The translations under genes and the position numbers were made by a program. A model generated the notes under the pieces. The model saw only the letters and a program-made list of their open reading frames with translations, had not been told where the DNA came from and did no database searches. DNA of 64,000 nt from Dokdonella_A ginsengisoli (GTDB taxonomy: Bacteria; Pseudomonadota; Gammaproteobacteria; Xanthomonadales; Rhodanobacteraceae), in the NCBI RefSeq assembly GCF_042652785.1, contig NZ_JBHSHD010000006.1:124001-188000 (forward strand), read 5' to 3'. Below, piece by piece: positions 15,120 through 26,709 of this stretch (its first letter is position 1; every line of letters starts with the position of its first letter).

Positions 15120-16553
15120 ATGAGCCTGATCGCGCAACTGATGCGGCACAAGTCGGTCGAGCAGCTGCAGTCCGAACTCGGCCGGCGCGGCGAATTCCGC
15201 CGCGTGCTCGGCCTGTGGCAGCTCACCGCGATCGGCATCGGCGGCATCATCGGCGTCGGCGTGTTCGTGCTGGCCGGGCAGCAGGCGGCGGTCAACGCCG
15301 GGCCGGCGGTGGCGCTGGCCTTCGTCATCGCCGGCATCGCCAGCGCAGCGGCGGCGCTGTGCTACGCCGAGTTCGCCGGGCTGATCCCGGTCACCGGCAG
15401 CGCCTACACCTACAGCTACGCCACGCTCGGCGAACTGGTCGCCTGGCTGATCGGCTGGGACCTGCTGCTCGAATACGCGCTGATCGTGGCGGTTGTCGCG
15501 ATCGGCTGGTCCGGCTACGTGCAGTCGGCGCTGGCCGCCGCCGGCATCGTGCTGCCGGTCTGGGCGCAGGGCGCGATGGGCACCGGCGAAGGCCGCGTGT
15601 TCAACGTGATCGCGGCGCTGGTGACGCTGGGCATCGCCGCGCTGCTGATCTTCCGCACCGAATGGGGCGCGCGCTTCAACACGCTGGTGGTCGCGATCAA
15701 GGTCGCCGCGGTGGTGCTGGTGATCGGCATCGGCGTGTTCTACATCGATCCTGCCAACTGGCACCCGTTCATCCCCGAGCCTGCGATCGGCGCTGATGGC
15801 GTCGCCCATTTCGGTTTCCAGGGCGTCGTGACCGCGGCGGCGGTGGTGTTCTTCGCCGTGTTCGGCTACGACACGCTGACCACCGCGGCGGAAGAATCGA
15901 AGAACCCGCAGCGCGACCTGCCGCGCGCGGTGCTGCTCTCGCTCGGCATCTCGATGGCGATGTACCTGGCGGTGTCGATGGTGCTGACCGGCATCGCGCA
16001 CTACTCGACCCTGAACACCGATGCGCCGGTCGCCGACGCGTTCAAGAACCTCGGCCTGCACTGGGTCGCGGTCACGATCTCGGTGTCGGCGGTGTTCGGC
16101 CTGATCAGTGTGCTGTTCGCCTTCATGCTCGGCGCCGCGCGCATCTGGTTCGCGCTGTCGCGCGACGGCCTGCTGCCGAACTGGTTCGCCAAGGTGCACC
16201 CGGCCTACGGCACGCCGCACCGCCCGACCATCGTGCTCGGCGTGTTCACCGCGCTGGTCGCGGGGTTCTTCCCGCTGGGCGAGGTGGCCAAGCTGGTCAA
16301 CATCGGCGTGCTGTCGGCCTTCATCGTGATCTGCGCCTCGGTGATCCTTCTGCGCGTGCGCAAGCCCGACCTGCCGCGCGCGTTCCGCACGCCGTGGGTA
16401 CCGCTGATCCCGCTGGTCGGCATCGGCTTCTCGATCTGGCTGCTGTCGGAACTGGCCGCGGTGACCTGGCTGGTGTTCCTGGTCTGGGTCTCGTTGGGCC
16501 TGCTGATCTACTTCGGCTACGGCATCCGCCACAGCAAGCTCGCGCAGGGCTGA
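15120..16553 (+). CDS. APC-family amino acid permease (477 aa)
   Basis: A twelve-segment inner-membrane transporter of the amino acid-polyamine-organocation family, closest in appearance to cationic amino acid transporters. The start is ATG 15120 after GGGAGGACGTCG, a good Shine-Dalgarno. Upstream codons in frame are not membrane-like. Family features are the first helix motif TAIGIGGIIGVGVFVLAG, the CYAEFAGLIPVTGSAYTYSY segment and FFAVFGYDTLTTAAEESKNP. The C-terminal consensus stretch HPAYGTPHRPT is present. Specificity cannot be assigned. The tRNA gene follows 39 nt after the stop. Confidence 0.93.
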   Translation: MSLIAQLMRHKSVEQLQSELGRRGEFRRVLGLWQLTAIGIGGIIGVGVFVLAGQQAAVNAGPAVALAFVIAGIASAAAALCYAEFAGLIPVTGSAYTYSYATLGELVAWLIGWDLLLEYALIVAVVAIGWSGYVQSALAAAGIVLPVWAQGAMGTGEGRVFNVIAALVTLGIAALLIFRTEWGARFNTLVVAIKVAAVVLVIGIGVFYIDPANWHPFIPEPAIGADGVAHFGFQGVVTAAAVVFFAVFGYDTLTTAAEESKNPQRDLPRAVLLSLGISMAMYLAVSMVLTGIAHYSTLNTDAPVADAFKNLGLHWVAVTISVSAVFGLISVLFAFMLGAARIWFALSRDGLLPNWFAKVHPAYGTPHRPTIVLGVFTALVAGFFPLGEVAKLVNIGVLSAFIVICASVILLRVRKPDLPRAFRTPWVPLIPLVGIGFSIWLLSELAAVTWLVFLVWVSLGLLIYFGYGIRHSKLAQG

Positions 16554-16592
16554 TCGCGAAATCGCGAAGCTTCGTGCGACAATGAGGATCAC

Positions 16593-16669
16593 GCGCTCGT
16601 AGCTCAGCTGGATAGAGTACCGCCCTCCGAAGGCGGTGGTCGGAGGTTCGAATCCTCTCGAGCGCGCCA
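16593..16669 (+). tRNA. tRNA-Arg (anticodon CCG)
   Basis: A 77-nt cloverleaf with acceptor stem GCGCTCG paired to CGAGCGC, discriminator G and encoded CCA at 16667-16669. The D-arm is TAGCTCAGCTGGATAGAG, the anticodon stem CCGCC/GGCGG encloses loop CTCCGAA (anticodon CCG, reading CGG), and the T-arm loop is TTCGAAT. No integrase or attachment-site duplication was seen beside it. Confidence 0.97.
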
Positions 16670-16756
16670 CATTCCCCGCCCCCGAACTGCGGCAACACGC
16701 CGCATTCGGCCGTGCGGCGAATGCCCCTCGCGTCACGCGGCGCGCCGGCCGGAGCC

Positions 16757-16785
16757 TTCCCCGACCCGGATACGGCCGTTATACT
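16757..16785 (+). promoter_or_regulatory. Putative promoter for the cytochrome c gene
   Basis: TATACT at 16780-16785 is a near-consensus -10 box in an otherwise GC-rich stretch, 67 nt before the GTG start. The -35 position (TTCCCC at 16757-16762) is poor, so either the promoter is activator-dependent or only the -10 is meaningful. Confidence 0.35.
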
Positions 16786-16851
16786 CGTCAGGCTTATTTG
16801 GGGTGTGCCCGACGTGCCGGGTATCGATCTCGTTCCCGCTGAGGTGGTTCC

Positions 16852-17382
16852 GTGACCAATCCCGTCACTCAGGCCGATTCGGTCTTCTTGAAGCGTTTCG
16901 CGATGCTGATCGGCTTTCTCGCGCTGGTCGCGGTGCTGCTGATCGCGCTCGCCCTGCACATCTACGGCAGCCATCCGCCGCCGCAGAATCCGGACAAGCA
17001 GAAGCTGACCGAGCAGCGCATCGCACCGGTCGGCGGCGTCTATGCCGGCGATACCGGTCGCGCCGCGATGCAGGCCGCGCAGGAGGCGGCGGCCAAGGCC
17101 GCGGCTTCGCAGGTCGCCTACGGCGGCACCACCGACGGCAAGACGATCTACGGCAGCCTGTGCCACACCTGTCACGACGCCGGCGTCGCCGGCGCGCCGA
17201 AGATCAGCGACAAGTCGGCGTGGGCGGCGCGCGTCGCCGCCGGTGAAGACACCCTGCTCAAGCACGCCATCGAAGGCTTCACCGGCAAGGCCGGCGTGAT
17301 GCCGCCGAAGGGCGGCAACCCGGCGCTGAACGACGCGCAGATGAAGGCGGTCGTCGAGTACATCCTCAGCCAGGTGAAGTGA
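16852..17382 (+). CDS. Membrane-anchored monohaem cytochrome c (c5-like, 176 aa)
   Basis: An electron-transfer protein facing the periplasm. The GTG start (MTNPVTQADSVFLKRF) follows GAGGTGG. An uncleaved N-terminal transmembrane helix spans about residues 16-37. A low-complexity Ala-rich linker (about 69-88) leads to the haem domain with CHTCH at Cys104, Cys107 and His108. The distal ligand is probably the Met in GVMPPKGGNP near 149. The family is often annotated cytochrome c5 or cytochrome c-555. A promoter-like TATACT lies upstream; the redox partner is unknown. Confidence 0.92.
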   Translation: MTNPVTQADSVFLKRFAMLIGFLALVAVLLIALALHIYGSHPPPQNPDKQKLTEQRIAPVGGVYAGDTGRAAMQAAQEAAAKAAASQVAYGGTTDGKTIYGSLCHTCHDAGVAGAPKISDKSAWAARVAAGEDTLLKHAIEGFTGKAGVMPPKGGNPALNDAQMKAVVEYILSQVK

Positions 17383-17419
17383 CGCGCGGCAGGGACGAGA
17401 GTCCGCCGGATGTGATCTG

Positions 17420-17445
17420 CGAACGCCGCCTCCGGGCGGCGTTCG
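17420..17445 (+). terminator. Hairpin after the cytochrome c gene
   Basis: CGAACGCCGCC and GGCGGCGTTCG form a perfect 11-bp stem with a 4-nt loop, 38 nt after the cytochrome c stop. There is no T-tract, so termination would be weak or factor-dependent. Confidence 0.45.
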
Positions 17446-17464
17446 CATGTGCGGGAGACGTGCG

Positions 17465-17839
17465 ATGAACCTCGCGGCCGTCGAAATCAAGGCCTTCCTG
17501 CCGGCGCTGGATTTCGAGCGATCCCGGCAGTTCTACCTCGCGCTCGGCTTCGAGGTGCCGTGGTCGTCGGACGACCTCGCCTACGTCCGCCACGGCGACA
17601 CCAGCTTCCTGCTGCAGGCGTTCGACGCACCGGCGTTCGCGCGGCATTTCCAGATGCACCTGCTGGTCGAGAACGTCGACGACTGGCACGCGCACGTGGT
17701 CGCTTCCGGCGTCGCCGCGCGCTTCGGCATCGAAATCGGCACGCCCGAGGACCGCAGCTGGGCGATGCGCGATTTCACCCTGCTCGATCCGGGCGGCGTG
17801 ATGTGGCGCATCGCGCAGAACATCCCGCCGCGGGCGTAG
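17465..17839 (+). CDS. VOC-fold (glyoxalase/bleomycin-resistance-like) protein (124 aa)
   Basis: A small beta-alpha-beta-beta-beta protein of the vicinal-oxygen-chelate superfamily. MNLAAVEIKAFLPALDFERS, the YLALGFEV turn, FLLQAFDAP and the closing DFTLLDPGGVMWRIAQN are the usual repeat-half signatures, resembling bleomycin-binding homologs. Members may bind metal and catalyse glyoxalase, dioxygenase or resistance reactions; none can be inferred here. ATG 17465 is used since the preceding in-frame codons have no family similarity. It stands alone between a hairpin and the convergent acpH gene. Confidence 0.85.
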   Translation: MNLAAVEIKAFLPALDFERSRQFYLALGFEVPWSSDDLAYVRHGDTSFLLQAFDAPAFARHFQMHLLVENVDDWHAHVVASGVAARFGIEIGTPEDRSWAMRDFTLLDPGGVMWRIAQNIPPRA

Positions 17840-17854
17840 CCGGCAGCGGCGAAC

Positions 17855-18453
17855 CTACTCCGGCAGGCTCGCGCCGAGCCGCTCGCGTTCCGCGCGGGCA
17901 TGGGCCTGCAGTTGCGGGAAGAACGCCGCGAAATGGCGCTCGAGCGCGGCGGCGTCGCCCTGCAGGACCGGCAGCGCCTCGGCCAGCGGATTGGCGCGCG
18001 ACAGGCGCGTGGACATGCCGCGCAGCACTTCGCCGATCATCGCCGTCTCGCCGTAGCGTTCGGGCAGGTCGTGCGCGAGCAGGTAGCGGACGAAGCCGCG
18101 CATGTTCCCGGGCAGTTCCGCGTCGCGCCGCACCAGCAGCTCGCGCACGCGCGCGGAGAATTCGTGCAGGGTGCCGGTGCCGTACGTCGCCCATTCGCGC
18201 GCGAGCCGATGGTCGAACCAGATGTCGAGCAGGATGCCGGCATAGCGCCGGTACGGCGGCTCGAACCGCGCGCGCGCCGCGACCACCTGCGGATGCGCGT
18301 CGGTGTACACGTCCACGGCGCGATGCAGGGCCACGCCCAGGCGCACGCCGCGCGGCAGCGCCGGGTCCACGCGCCCGCGCAGGAAGTCGGCGATCAGGCC
18401 GCCGAGCATGACGTCTTCGTCCGGCATGGAGAGCAGGGCATGGGCGAGATGAT

Positions 18454-18457
<4 letters not shown>
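17855..18457 (-). CDS. acpH: Acyl carrier protein phosphodiesterase-like protein (200 aa)
   Basis: Similar to AcpH, which removes the 4'-phosphopantetheine from holo-ACP. The HD-like fold is indicated by MNHLAHALLS, the conserved LGGLIADFLRG with its Asp, LHRAVDVYTDAHP, and the RRYAGILLDIWFDHRLA block, all classic ACP_PD signatures. The length fits. ATG 18457 overlaps the stop of the kinase gene by 4 nt (ATGA), so it is translated as the last gene of the sigma-kinase unit. A link between that signalling unit and acyl-carrier turnover is inferred only from this overlap. Confidence 0.88.
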
Positions 18458-21020
<2,563 letters not shown>

Positions 21021-21024
<4 letters not shown>

Positions 21025-21584
21025 GGCGCCAGCAGTTCGGCCAGCCAGGCGCGCGCGCGCTTGAGTTCGCGCTGCACCGTGCGCAGCGAAACCTCGTGCA
21101 GCGCCGCCAGCTCGTCCGCGTCCAGGCCGATGAACCAGTGCTGCTCGATCAGCCGGACCAGGCGCGGATCGACGCGCTCGAGCGCATCCAGCGCGTCGGC
21201 CAGCACGGCCAGCGCATGGTTCGGCGCGGCGCTGTCGCCGTCCTGTTCGGGCAGCTCGATGCGCACCTGCGTCCCGCCGCGCTTTTCCGCGCCGCGCGAA
21301 CGCGCGTGGTCGACCACGATCTGCCGCATCACGCGCGCGCTGAGCGCGAGGAAATGCGCGCGCGTCAGCACCGTGCCGGCGCCGCGCTCGGCCAGGCGCG
21401 CGTAGGTCTCGTGCACGAGCACGGTGGTGGAAAGGCTCGCGCCCGGCACGCGGCGGAACAGCTGGCGATGCGCGATGCGCTTGAGGTCGGCGTAGACGTC
21501 GGGCAGCAGGGCGCGCAGTTCGCGCGCGTCGCCGTAGCCTTCCTGCGCCAGGCGGTCGGCAAGCTCGGCGTCGTTGGTGGCCAT
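21021..21584 (-). CDS. ECF-type RNA polymerase sigma factor (PF07638-like, 187 aa)
   Basis: The sigma factor of the second sigma/kinase module. ATG 21584 (MATNDAELADRLAQEG) is the natural start; codons upstream are Arg/Pro-rich and intergenic. Region 2 shows LLPDVYADLKRIAHRQL, STTVLVHETYARLAERG and HFLALSARVMRQIVVDHAR. Region 4 is LDADELAALHEVSLRTVQRE, then LKRARAWL. It is only moderately like the sigma factor at 4865, so the two modules are distinct rather than recent copies. The stop overlaps the kinase start, again implying coupled translation. Confidence 0.92.
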
Positions 21585-21680
21585 CGGCGCGACAACCCGG
21601 CGGATCCGCCGCAGCGCGGATCGAGGCCGGATTATCGCGCCGGGCCGGGGCGCAAGGGCAAGCGCCGCCACGGCGGGCGG

Positions 21681-22970
21681 CTACAGGAGCGGGGGGAAGA
21701 ACGGGCCCATCTGCTCGACCGGATCGAAGAAGATCAGGTCGTCGCTGAGTTCGATCGCACCGATGTCGCAACGCGCGATGCCGTTGCCGTCGAAATCCTG
21801 CGGACGCGGCCGGTTTTGCTGGTCGACGTCCTCGCAGCCCACGGCCGTGTTCGCCGGATGTCCGTTCTCCAGCAGGGGGCTGCTGGTCAGCGGCCAGCTG
21901 ACCACGACGAGGCCGCCGCGCGAGGCGAGCGGCGTCAGCAGCGGCTCCGTGCCGGGAAAATTCGTGTTGCCGCCGGACAGCGCGCAGGTGTCGTCCGAAT
22001 CCAGGTTGTAGCGATTGAGGTCGAGGCCGGGATCCTCGGCGTCGAGCAGGCAATCGCGCAGCCCGTTCCTGGCGATGGCGCTGTTGCCCATGCGGAACTC
22101 GCCGTCGCCGTCGTAGCGCACGCCGAGGAACAGGTTGCCGGCGAGGGTGGCGTTGTCCAGCCGCAGGATGCCGCCCGCGGTGTTGGTGATGCCGTTGCCG
22201 TAGTTGTTGGCCACGACGGAGTTGACGACGTCGAGGTCGCCGCTGCTGAGGATGGCGTGCGTCGGCAGCACCTCGTCGTCGGTGAAGCCGAAGTTGTAGA
22301 AGACGCTGCTCTGGTCCAGCCGCAGGGTGCCGGTGTTGAAGATCGCGCTGCCGGCGGTGGCCGAGCCGTCGACGCCGGGCGAGCGGTTGTAGAAGAAGCT
22401 GCTGCCATCGACGGAAACGTCCGCGGCGGCGTTGTACAGGCCGCTGCCGACGTCGGCCCGGTTGTGGTGGACGCGCAGCAGGTTGAGCGCGATGTTGGTG
22501 GCGCCGGGCGCCTGCACCAGGATGCCGCCGCCGGCATCGACGCTGCTGCCGCCGGTGATGTCCAGGCCGATCAGGCTGACGCCGCCGGACAGGATGTGGA
22601 ACGCGCGGTTGTCGATCGCGCCGGCGTCGATCACCGGCCGCTGCACGATCGGATCGAGGGCCTGGATCTGCACCGCGTCGGTGATGTCCAGGTCGCCGTT
22701 CAGCGCGTTGTCGTCGCCGCCGACGCGGGTCAGCGCGTAGGTTCCCGGCTGCACGAAGATGATGTCCAGGCCGGGATGCGCATTGGCGTCCTGGATCGCC
22801 GCGCGCAGCGTGCACAGGTCCGGCTGCAGCGCGAACTGGGGATTGCACACGCCGTCGCCCGGCGAATCCTCGGGATTGTCGACTTCGCTGTTGACGTTGT
22901 AGACCGCGGCCGACGCCGGCGCGAGGCCGGCGGCGAACAGGAAAGAGACGAACACGCTACGCAATGACAT
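21681..22970 (-). CDS. Secreted CSLREA/choice-of-anchor-type beta-helix protein (429 aa)
   Basis: A predicted exported or surface protein. The signal peptide is MSLRSVFVSFLFAAGLAPAS, then AA. It is followed by YNVNSEVDNPEDSPGDGVC and DLCTLRAAIQDANAHPG, the hallmark of the CSLREA domain, then right-handed parallel beta-helix repeats rich in Asn, Gly and Asp (about residues 110-330). A conserved end domain follows (GCEDVDQQNRPRPQDFDGNG, then CDIGAIEL), as in choice-of-anchor Q proteins. The C-terminus reads DDLIFFDPVEQMGPF, loosely like the IF-containing terminal signature of other secreted proteins here. It sits alone, with 82 nt to the divergent hydrolase gene. Ligand or function unknown. Confidence 0.88.
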   Translation of the reverse strand: MSLRSVFVSFLFAAGLAPASAAVYNVNSEVDNPEDSPGDGVCNPQFALQPDLCTLRAAIQDANAHPGLDIIFVQPGTYALTRVGGDDNALNGDLDITDAVQIQALDPIVQRPVIDAGAIDNRAFHILSGGVSLIGLDITGGSSVDAGGGILVQAPGATNIALNLLRVHHNRADVGSGLYNAAADVSVDGSSFFYNRSPGVDGSATAGSAIFNTGTLRLDQSSVFYNFGFTDDEVLPTHAILSSGDLDVVNSVVANNYGNGITNTAGGILRLDNATLAGNLFLGVRYDGDGEFRMGNSAIARNGLRDCLLDAEDPGLDLNRYNLDSDDTCALSGGNTNFPGTEPLLTPLASRGGLVVVSWPLTSSPLLENGHPANTAVGCEDVDQQNRPRPQDFDGNGIARCDIGAIELSDDLIFFDPVEQMGPFFPPLL

Positions 22971-23053
22971 CGCAGGCTCCTCGGCGGGGGTTCGCCAAGC
23001 AGTACGGAATGCGGCAGCGAAAACGACACGCGCGGCTCCCGTATCATTCGCGC

Positions 23054-23728
23054 ATGACGAATCCCCCTTTCCCGACCGAAGCTGCGACCCTGCTGCTGCA
23101 GGGCGACGCCGGTGCGCTCGAACTCGCCTGCGCCGTGCCGGACCCGGCATTGGCGCGCGCCGGCGTCGCGGTGATCTGCCATCCGCATCCGCTGCAGGGC
23201 GGAGGCGGCTCGATGACCAACAAGGTCGTCACGACCCTGGAGCGCAGCCTGCTCGACCTCGGCCTCGCCACGGTGCGCTTCAATTTCCGCGGCGTCGGCC
23301 GCTCCGAAGGCGTGCACGACGACGGCGTCGGCGAGACCGACGACCTGATCCGCATCGCGCGCTGGGCGCGCGAGCAGCGGCCGGGCGACGCGCTCTGGCT
23401 GGCCGGCTTCTCGTTCGGCAGCTACGTGGCGATGCGCGGTGCGGAGGCGCTCGATCCGGCGCAGATGATCCTGGTCGCGCCGCCGGCCGGGCGCTGGGAT
23501 TTCGCACGGCTGGCCGCGCCGCGCTGTCCGTGGCTGATCGTGCAGGGCGAGGCCGACGAGGTGGTCGATCCGGCCGCCGTCTACGCCTGGGCGGCGACCC
23601 TGCAGCCGGCGCCGACCGTGGTGCGCCTGCCGGACACCGGCCATTTCTTCCACCGGCGTCTGCTCGAACTGCGCGACGCGGTGAAGGCGCAGCTCGCCGA
23701 CCGCCTGCCGCCGCTGCGCGCGGCATGA
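23054..23728 (+). CDS. Alpha/beta hydrolase (224 aa)
   Basis: A cytoplasmic alpha/beta-hydrolase of the small KynB/YfbR-like type often labelled CocE-like or dienelactone-hydrolase-like. The oxyanion region is VICHPHPLQGGGGSMTNKV, the nucleophile elbow is GFSFGSY (Ser about 121), the acid is probably Asp in EADEVVDP, and the catalytic His is in DTGHFFH. ATG 23054 gives MTNPPFPTEAATLL; no signal peptide is present. Its stop overlaps the next ATG by 4 nt, so it is coupled to zapE. Substrate unknown. Confidence 0.9.
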   Translation: MTNPPFPTEAATLLLQGDAGALELACAVPDPALARAGVAVICHPHPLQGGGGSMTNKVVTTLERSLLDLGLATVRFNFRGVGRSEGVHDDGVGETDDLIRIARWAREQRPGDALWLAGFSFGSYVAMRGAEALDPAQMILVAPPAGRWDFARLAAPRCPWLIVQGEADEVVDPAAVYAWAATLQPAPTVVRLPDTGHFFHRRLLELRDAVKAQLADRLPPLRAA

Positions 23729-24834
23729 GCGTGGCCGGTTACGACGCCGGCGCGGACACGCCGAGCGCGCGCTATCGCGCCGGCGTCGCGGCCGGCGAAT
23801 GGCAGGACGATCCGGCGCAGCGCGAGGCGCTGGTCGTGTTCGACCGGCTGCGCGCCGAACTCGACGCGCAGCGCCCGCCGTCGCTGTGGCAGCGCCTGCG
23901 CGGCGCCGCGCCGCCGGCGCCGCGCGGCCTGTACCTGTGGGGGCGCGTCGGTCGCGGCAAGACCTTCCTGTGCGATCTGTTCTACGAATCGCTGGCGACT
24001 CCGGCGAAGCGCCGCGTGCATTTCCACCGCTTCATGCAGGACGTGCACGCCGGGCTGCGCGCGCTGGAAGGACGCAGCGATCCGCTGGTCGAGGTCGCCG
24101 CACGCCTGGCCGACGAGGTGCGCGTGCTGGTGCTCGACGAATTCTTCGTCTCCGACATCGGCGACGCGATGATCCTCGGCAACCTGCTGCGCACGCTGTT
24201 CGAGCGTGGCGTGGTGCTGGTCACGACCTCGAACACGCCGCCGGCGGAGCTGTACAGGGACGGCCTGCAGCGCGAGCGCTTCCTGCCGGCGATCGCGCTG
24301 ATCGAGCAGCATTGCCAGGTGCACGAACTGGCTTCGATGCAGGATTTCCGCCTGCGCGCGCTGAAACAGGCGCCGGTGTACTACACGCCGCCCGACGCGG
24401 CCGCCGAGCGCGCGCTGCTGGCCGCGTTCAACCGCGTCGCGCACGGCACGGCGCGGCAGGACTTCACCACCACGCTGAACGAGCGCCCGGTCGCCGTGCG
24501 GCGCGAGGCCGACGGCGCGATCTGGTTCGAGTTCGATGCGCTGTGCGAAGGCCCGCGCGCGGTGGCCGACTACATCGAGATCGCCAGGGCCTACCACACG
24601 ATCGTGGTCTCCAACGTCCCGCAGTTCACGCCGCAGACCGACGACGCGGCGCGGCGCTTCATCGAGCTCGTCGACGAGGTCTACGACCGCGGCGTGAACC
24701 TCGTGCTGTCGGCCGCCGCGCCGATCGTCGAGCTGTACGACGGCGAGCGCCTGCGCGCCGAGTTCGCGCGCACCGAATCGCGCCTGATCGAGATGCAGAG
24801 CGAGGACTACCTCGCGCGCGAGCATCGCGCCTGA
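23725..24834 (+). CDS. zapE: Cell division ATPase ZapE (AFG1-like, 369 aa)
   Basis: An AAA-type P-loop ATPase associated with the FtsZ ring and membrane quality control. The Walker A is GRVGRGKT (about residues 73-80) and Walker B is VLVLDEFFVSD. The conserved FHRFMQDVHAGL, TTSNTPPAELYRDGLQRERF and C-terminal RFIELVDEVYDRGV, SRLIEMQSEDYL blocks define the AFG1/ZapE family. Length and start (ATG within ATGA overlap with the hydrolase) fit. It is the last gene before a 296-nt intergenic stretch, whose only notable content is the efflux-operon promoter at its right end. Confidence 0.95.
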   Translation: MSVAGYDAGADTPSARYRAGVAAGEWQDDPAQREALVVFDRLRAELDAQRPPSLWQRLRGAAPPAPRGLYLWGRVGRGKTFLCDLFYESLATPAKRRVHFHRFMQDVHAGLRALEGRSDPLVEVAARLADEVRVLVLDEFFVSDIGDAMILGNLLRTLFERGVVLVTTSNTPPAELYRDGLQRERFLPAIALIEQHCQVHELASMQDFRLRALKQAPVYYTPPDAAAERALLAAFNRVAHGTARQDFTTTLNERPVAVRREADGAIWFEFDALCEGPRAVADYIEIARAYHTIVVSNVPQFTPQTDDAARRFIELVDEVYDRGVNLVLSAAAPIVELYDGERLRAEFARTESRLIEMQSEDYLAREHRA

Positions 24835-25068
24835 AACGCCGTTCGACGTTTTTTTCGCGCGCGGCGAAACGAAATGCGTCTCGCCGTCGTCCCTTGAAAT
24901 CGCGCGTCGTCGGCCCCACGAGTCCTTGAACGGGGAAATCTGAACGGCGGAACAATGCCGTGCGCAATCCGTGCCGGGCGATGACTTTTGTCATTGTCCA
25001 CTTTGCATGCGGACGCCGTAGCGTTCGCGTGCGCCCGCCGTCCATCGCGGCATGACGTCCGGCACATC

Positions 25069-25113
25069 TTGATCGAGGCGGCCTGGCCTCGGTATTATTG
25101 AACTCATTAGTTC
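25069..25113 (+). promoter_or_regulatory. Promoter and palindromic operator of the RND efflux operon
   Basis: TTGATC at 25069-25074 and TATTAT at 25093-25098 make a good sigma-70 promoter with an 18-nt spacer. Immediately after the -10 lies the palindrome GAACTCATTAGTTC (25100-25113), which is where a TetR-type repressor of an efflux operon would be expected. The AT-rich stretch stands out from its surroundings. No regulator gene is adjacent. Confidence 0.6.
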
Positions 25114-25130
25114 AGTTTTTAAGGTGTGCC

Positions 25131-26645
25131 ATGACTGGTGAATTGCACCGCGCACGCGCAGGCGTCGCGCCCTCTTCGAGCCTGCCGCTGCGCGTTCTCG
25201 CCCTGGCGACGGCGCTGGTTCTCGCCGGCTGCGCCGCCGGCCCCGACTTCCGCGCTCCGGTCCTGCCCGAAGGCAAGGGCTACCGCGCCGATGCGCTGCC
25301 GCAGGCGACGGTCGCCACCGATGCGCCGACCGGCGACGCGCAGCGTTTCCTCGACGGCGCCGACGTGCCGGAGCGCTGGTGGACCGCGTTCGCCAGCGAC
25401 GAACTCGACCGCCGCGTCGAGCGCGCACTGGCGCACAGCCCGAGCGTCGCCTCGGCGCAGGCAGCGCTGCGCCAGGCGCAGGAAAACGTGAAGGCCTCGC
25501 GCGGTTCGCTGTTCCCCAGCGTCGACGCGAAGCTCGGCGTGACGCGCGGCAACCAGAATTCGCTCGACGGCAGCGCCTTCACCCTGCACAACGCCGGCGT
25601 CGACGTCGGCTACACGCTGGACCTGTTCGGCGGCGTGCGGCGCGGCGTCGAGGCGCAGTCCGCGCTGGCCGACTACCAGGAGTTCCAGCTGCAGGGCACC
25701 TACCTGAGCCTGGCCGGCAACGTGGCTACGGCGAGCTTCCGCGAGGCCTCGCTGCGCGGCCAGATCCAGGCGACCGAGGAAGTCATCAAGCTCTACGAAG
25801 AGCAGCTGAAAGTGGTCGAGCGCCAGCACGAGATCGGCGCCAAGTCGCTCGGCGACGTGCTCGCCATCCGCACGCAGGCGGCGACCTCGCGCGCGCTGCT
25901 GCCGGACCTGCGCCGCCAGCTCGGCGAAACGCAGAACCAGCTCGCGGTGTACCTGGGCCAGTTCCCGTCCGAAGCGGAGCTTGCCGCGCTGGAACTGGAC
26001 GGGCTGAACCTGCCGCGCGAAGTGCCGGTGAGCCTGCCGTCCGAGCTGGCGCGCCAGCGTCCGGACGTGCGCGCGGCCGAGGCGCAGCTGCATCGCGCCA
26101 CCGCCGACCTCGGCGTCGCCACCGCGAACCTGTACCCGCAGATCACACTGACCGGCAGCCTCGGCTCGCAGGCGCGCGACGCCGGCGATCTCTTCTCCAG
26201 CGGCACCAAGGCCTGGGGCATCGGTGCCAACCTGCTGCAGCCGCTGTTCCACGGCGGTTCGCTGCGCGCGCAGAAGCGCGCCGCCGAGGCCGGGCTGGAC
26301 AAGGCCGCGGCGGACTACCAGCTGACCCTGCTCGGCGCGTTCCAGAACGTCTCCGACGCGCTGCGCGCGCTGGAACTGGACGCCGAGAGCCTCAAGGCGC
26401 AGGCCGAAGCGGAAAATTCCGCCTCGCGCAGCCTCGACCTCGTGCGCGGCCAGTACAAGGAAGGCGCGGCGAGCTACCTGCAGCTGCTCGACGCGACGCG
26501 CCAGTACCAGCAGACGCGCATCGGCCTGATCCAGGCGCGCGCGGCACGCCTGGCCGACACCGCCGCGCTGTACGCGGCGCTCGGCGGCGGCTGGGACGGC
26601 GTCTCCGCCCCGTCGATCGCGGCCGCCGACACCACCGCGCAGTAA
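25131..26645 (+). CDS. Efflux outer-membrane factor lipoprotein, NodT/OprM family (504 aa)
   Basis: The outer-membrane channel of a tripartite RND pump. ATG 25131 opens a signal sequence ending in the lipobox LAGC (acylated Cys34), followed by AAGPDF typical of NodT proteins. Two OEP repeat halves are visible, each with long helices; landmarks are ERWWTAFASDELD, LDLFGG and the second-half PDVRAAEAQLHRATADLGVA with ANLYPQITLTGS. Length is normal. It is the first gene of an operon with the adaptor (64 nt downstream) and the permease. The upstream in-frame codons lie over the promoter and are not coding. Confidence 0.94.
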   Translation: MTGELHRARAGVAPSSSLPLRVLALATALVLAGCAAGPDFRAPVLPEGKGYRADALPQATVATDAPTGDAQRFLDGADVPERWWTAFASDELDRRVERALAHSPSVASAQAALRQAQENVKASRGSLFPSVDAKLGVTRGNQNSLDGSAFTLHNAGVDVGYTLDLFGGVRRGVEAQSALADYQEFQLQGTYLSLAGNVATASFREASLRGQIQATEEVIKLYEEQLKVVERQHEIGAKSLGDVLAIRTQAATSRALLPDLRRQLGETQNQLAVYLGQFPSEAELAALELDGLNLPREVPVSLPSELARQRPDVRAAEAQLHRATADLGVATANLYPQITLTGSLGSQARDAGDLFSSGTKAWGIGANLLQPLFHGGSLRAQKRAAEAGLDKAAADYQLTLLGAFQNVSDALRALELDAESLKAQAEAENSASRSLDLVRGQYKEGAASYLQLLDATRQYQQTRIGLIQARAARLADTAALYAALGGGWDGVSAPSIAAADTTAQ

Positions 26646-26709
26646 CCGTCATCCGCGGGCGTTTCACGATCCTCGCGTTCCGCAACACCGCACAGCCAGA
26701 GCTCTCCGC

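Noticed and set aside
16593..16669. tRNA-Arg as an integration site for a genomic island
   Set aside because: No integrase and no duplicated tRNA 3' end were seen within the window; both flanks carry ordinary genes.
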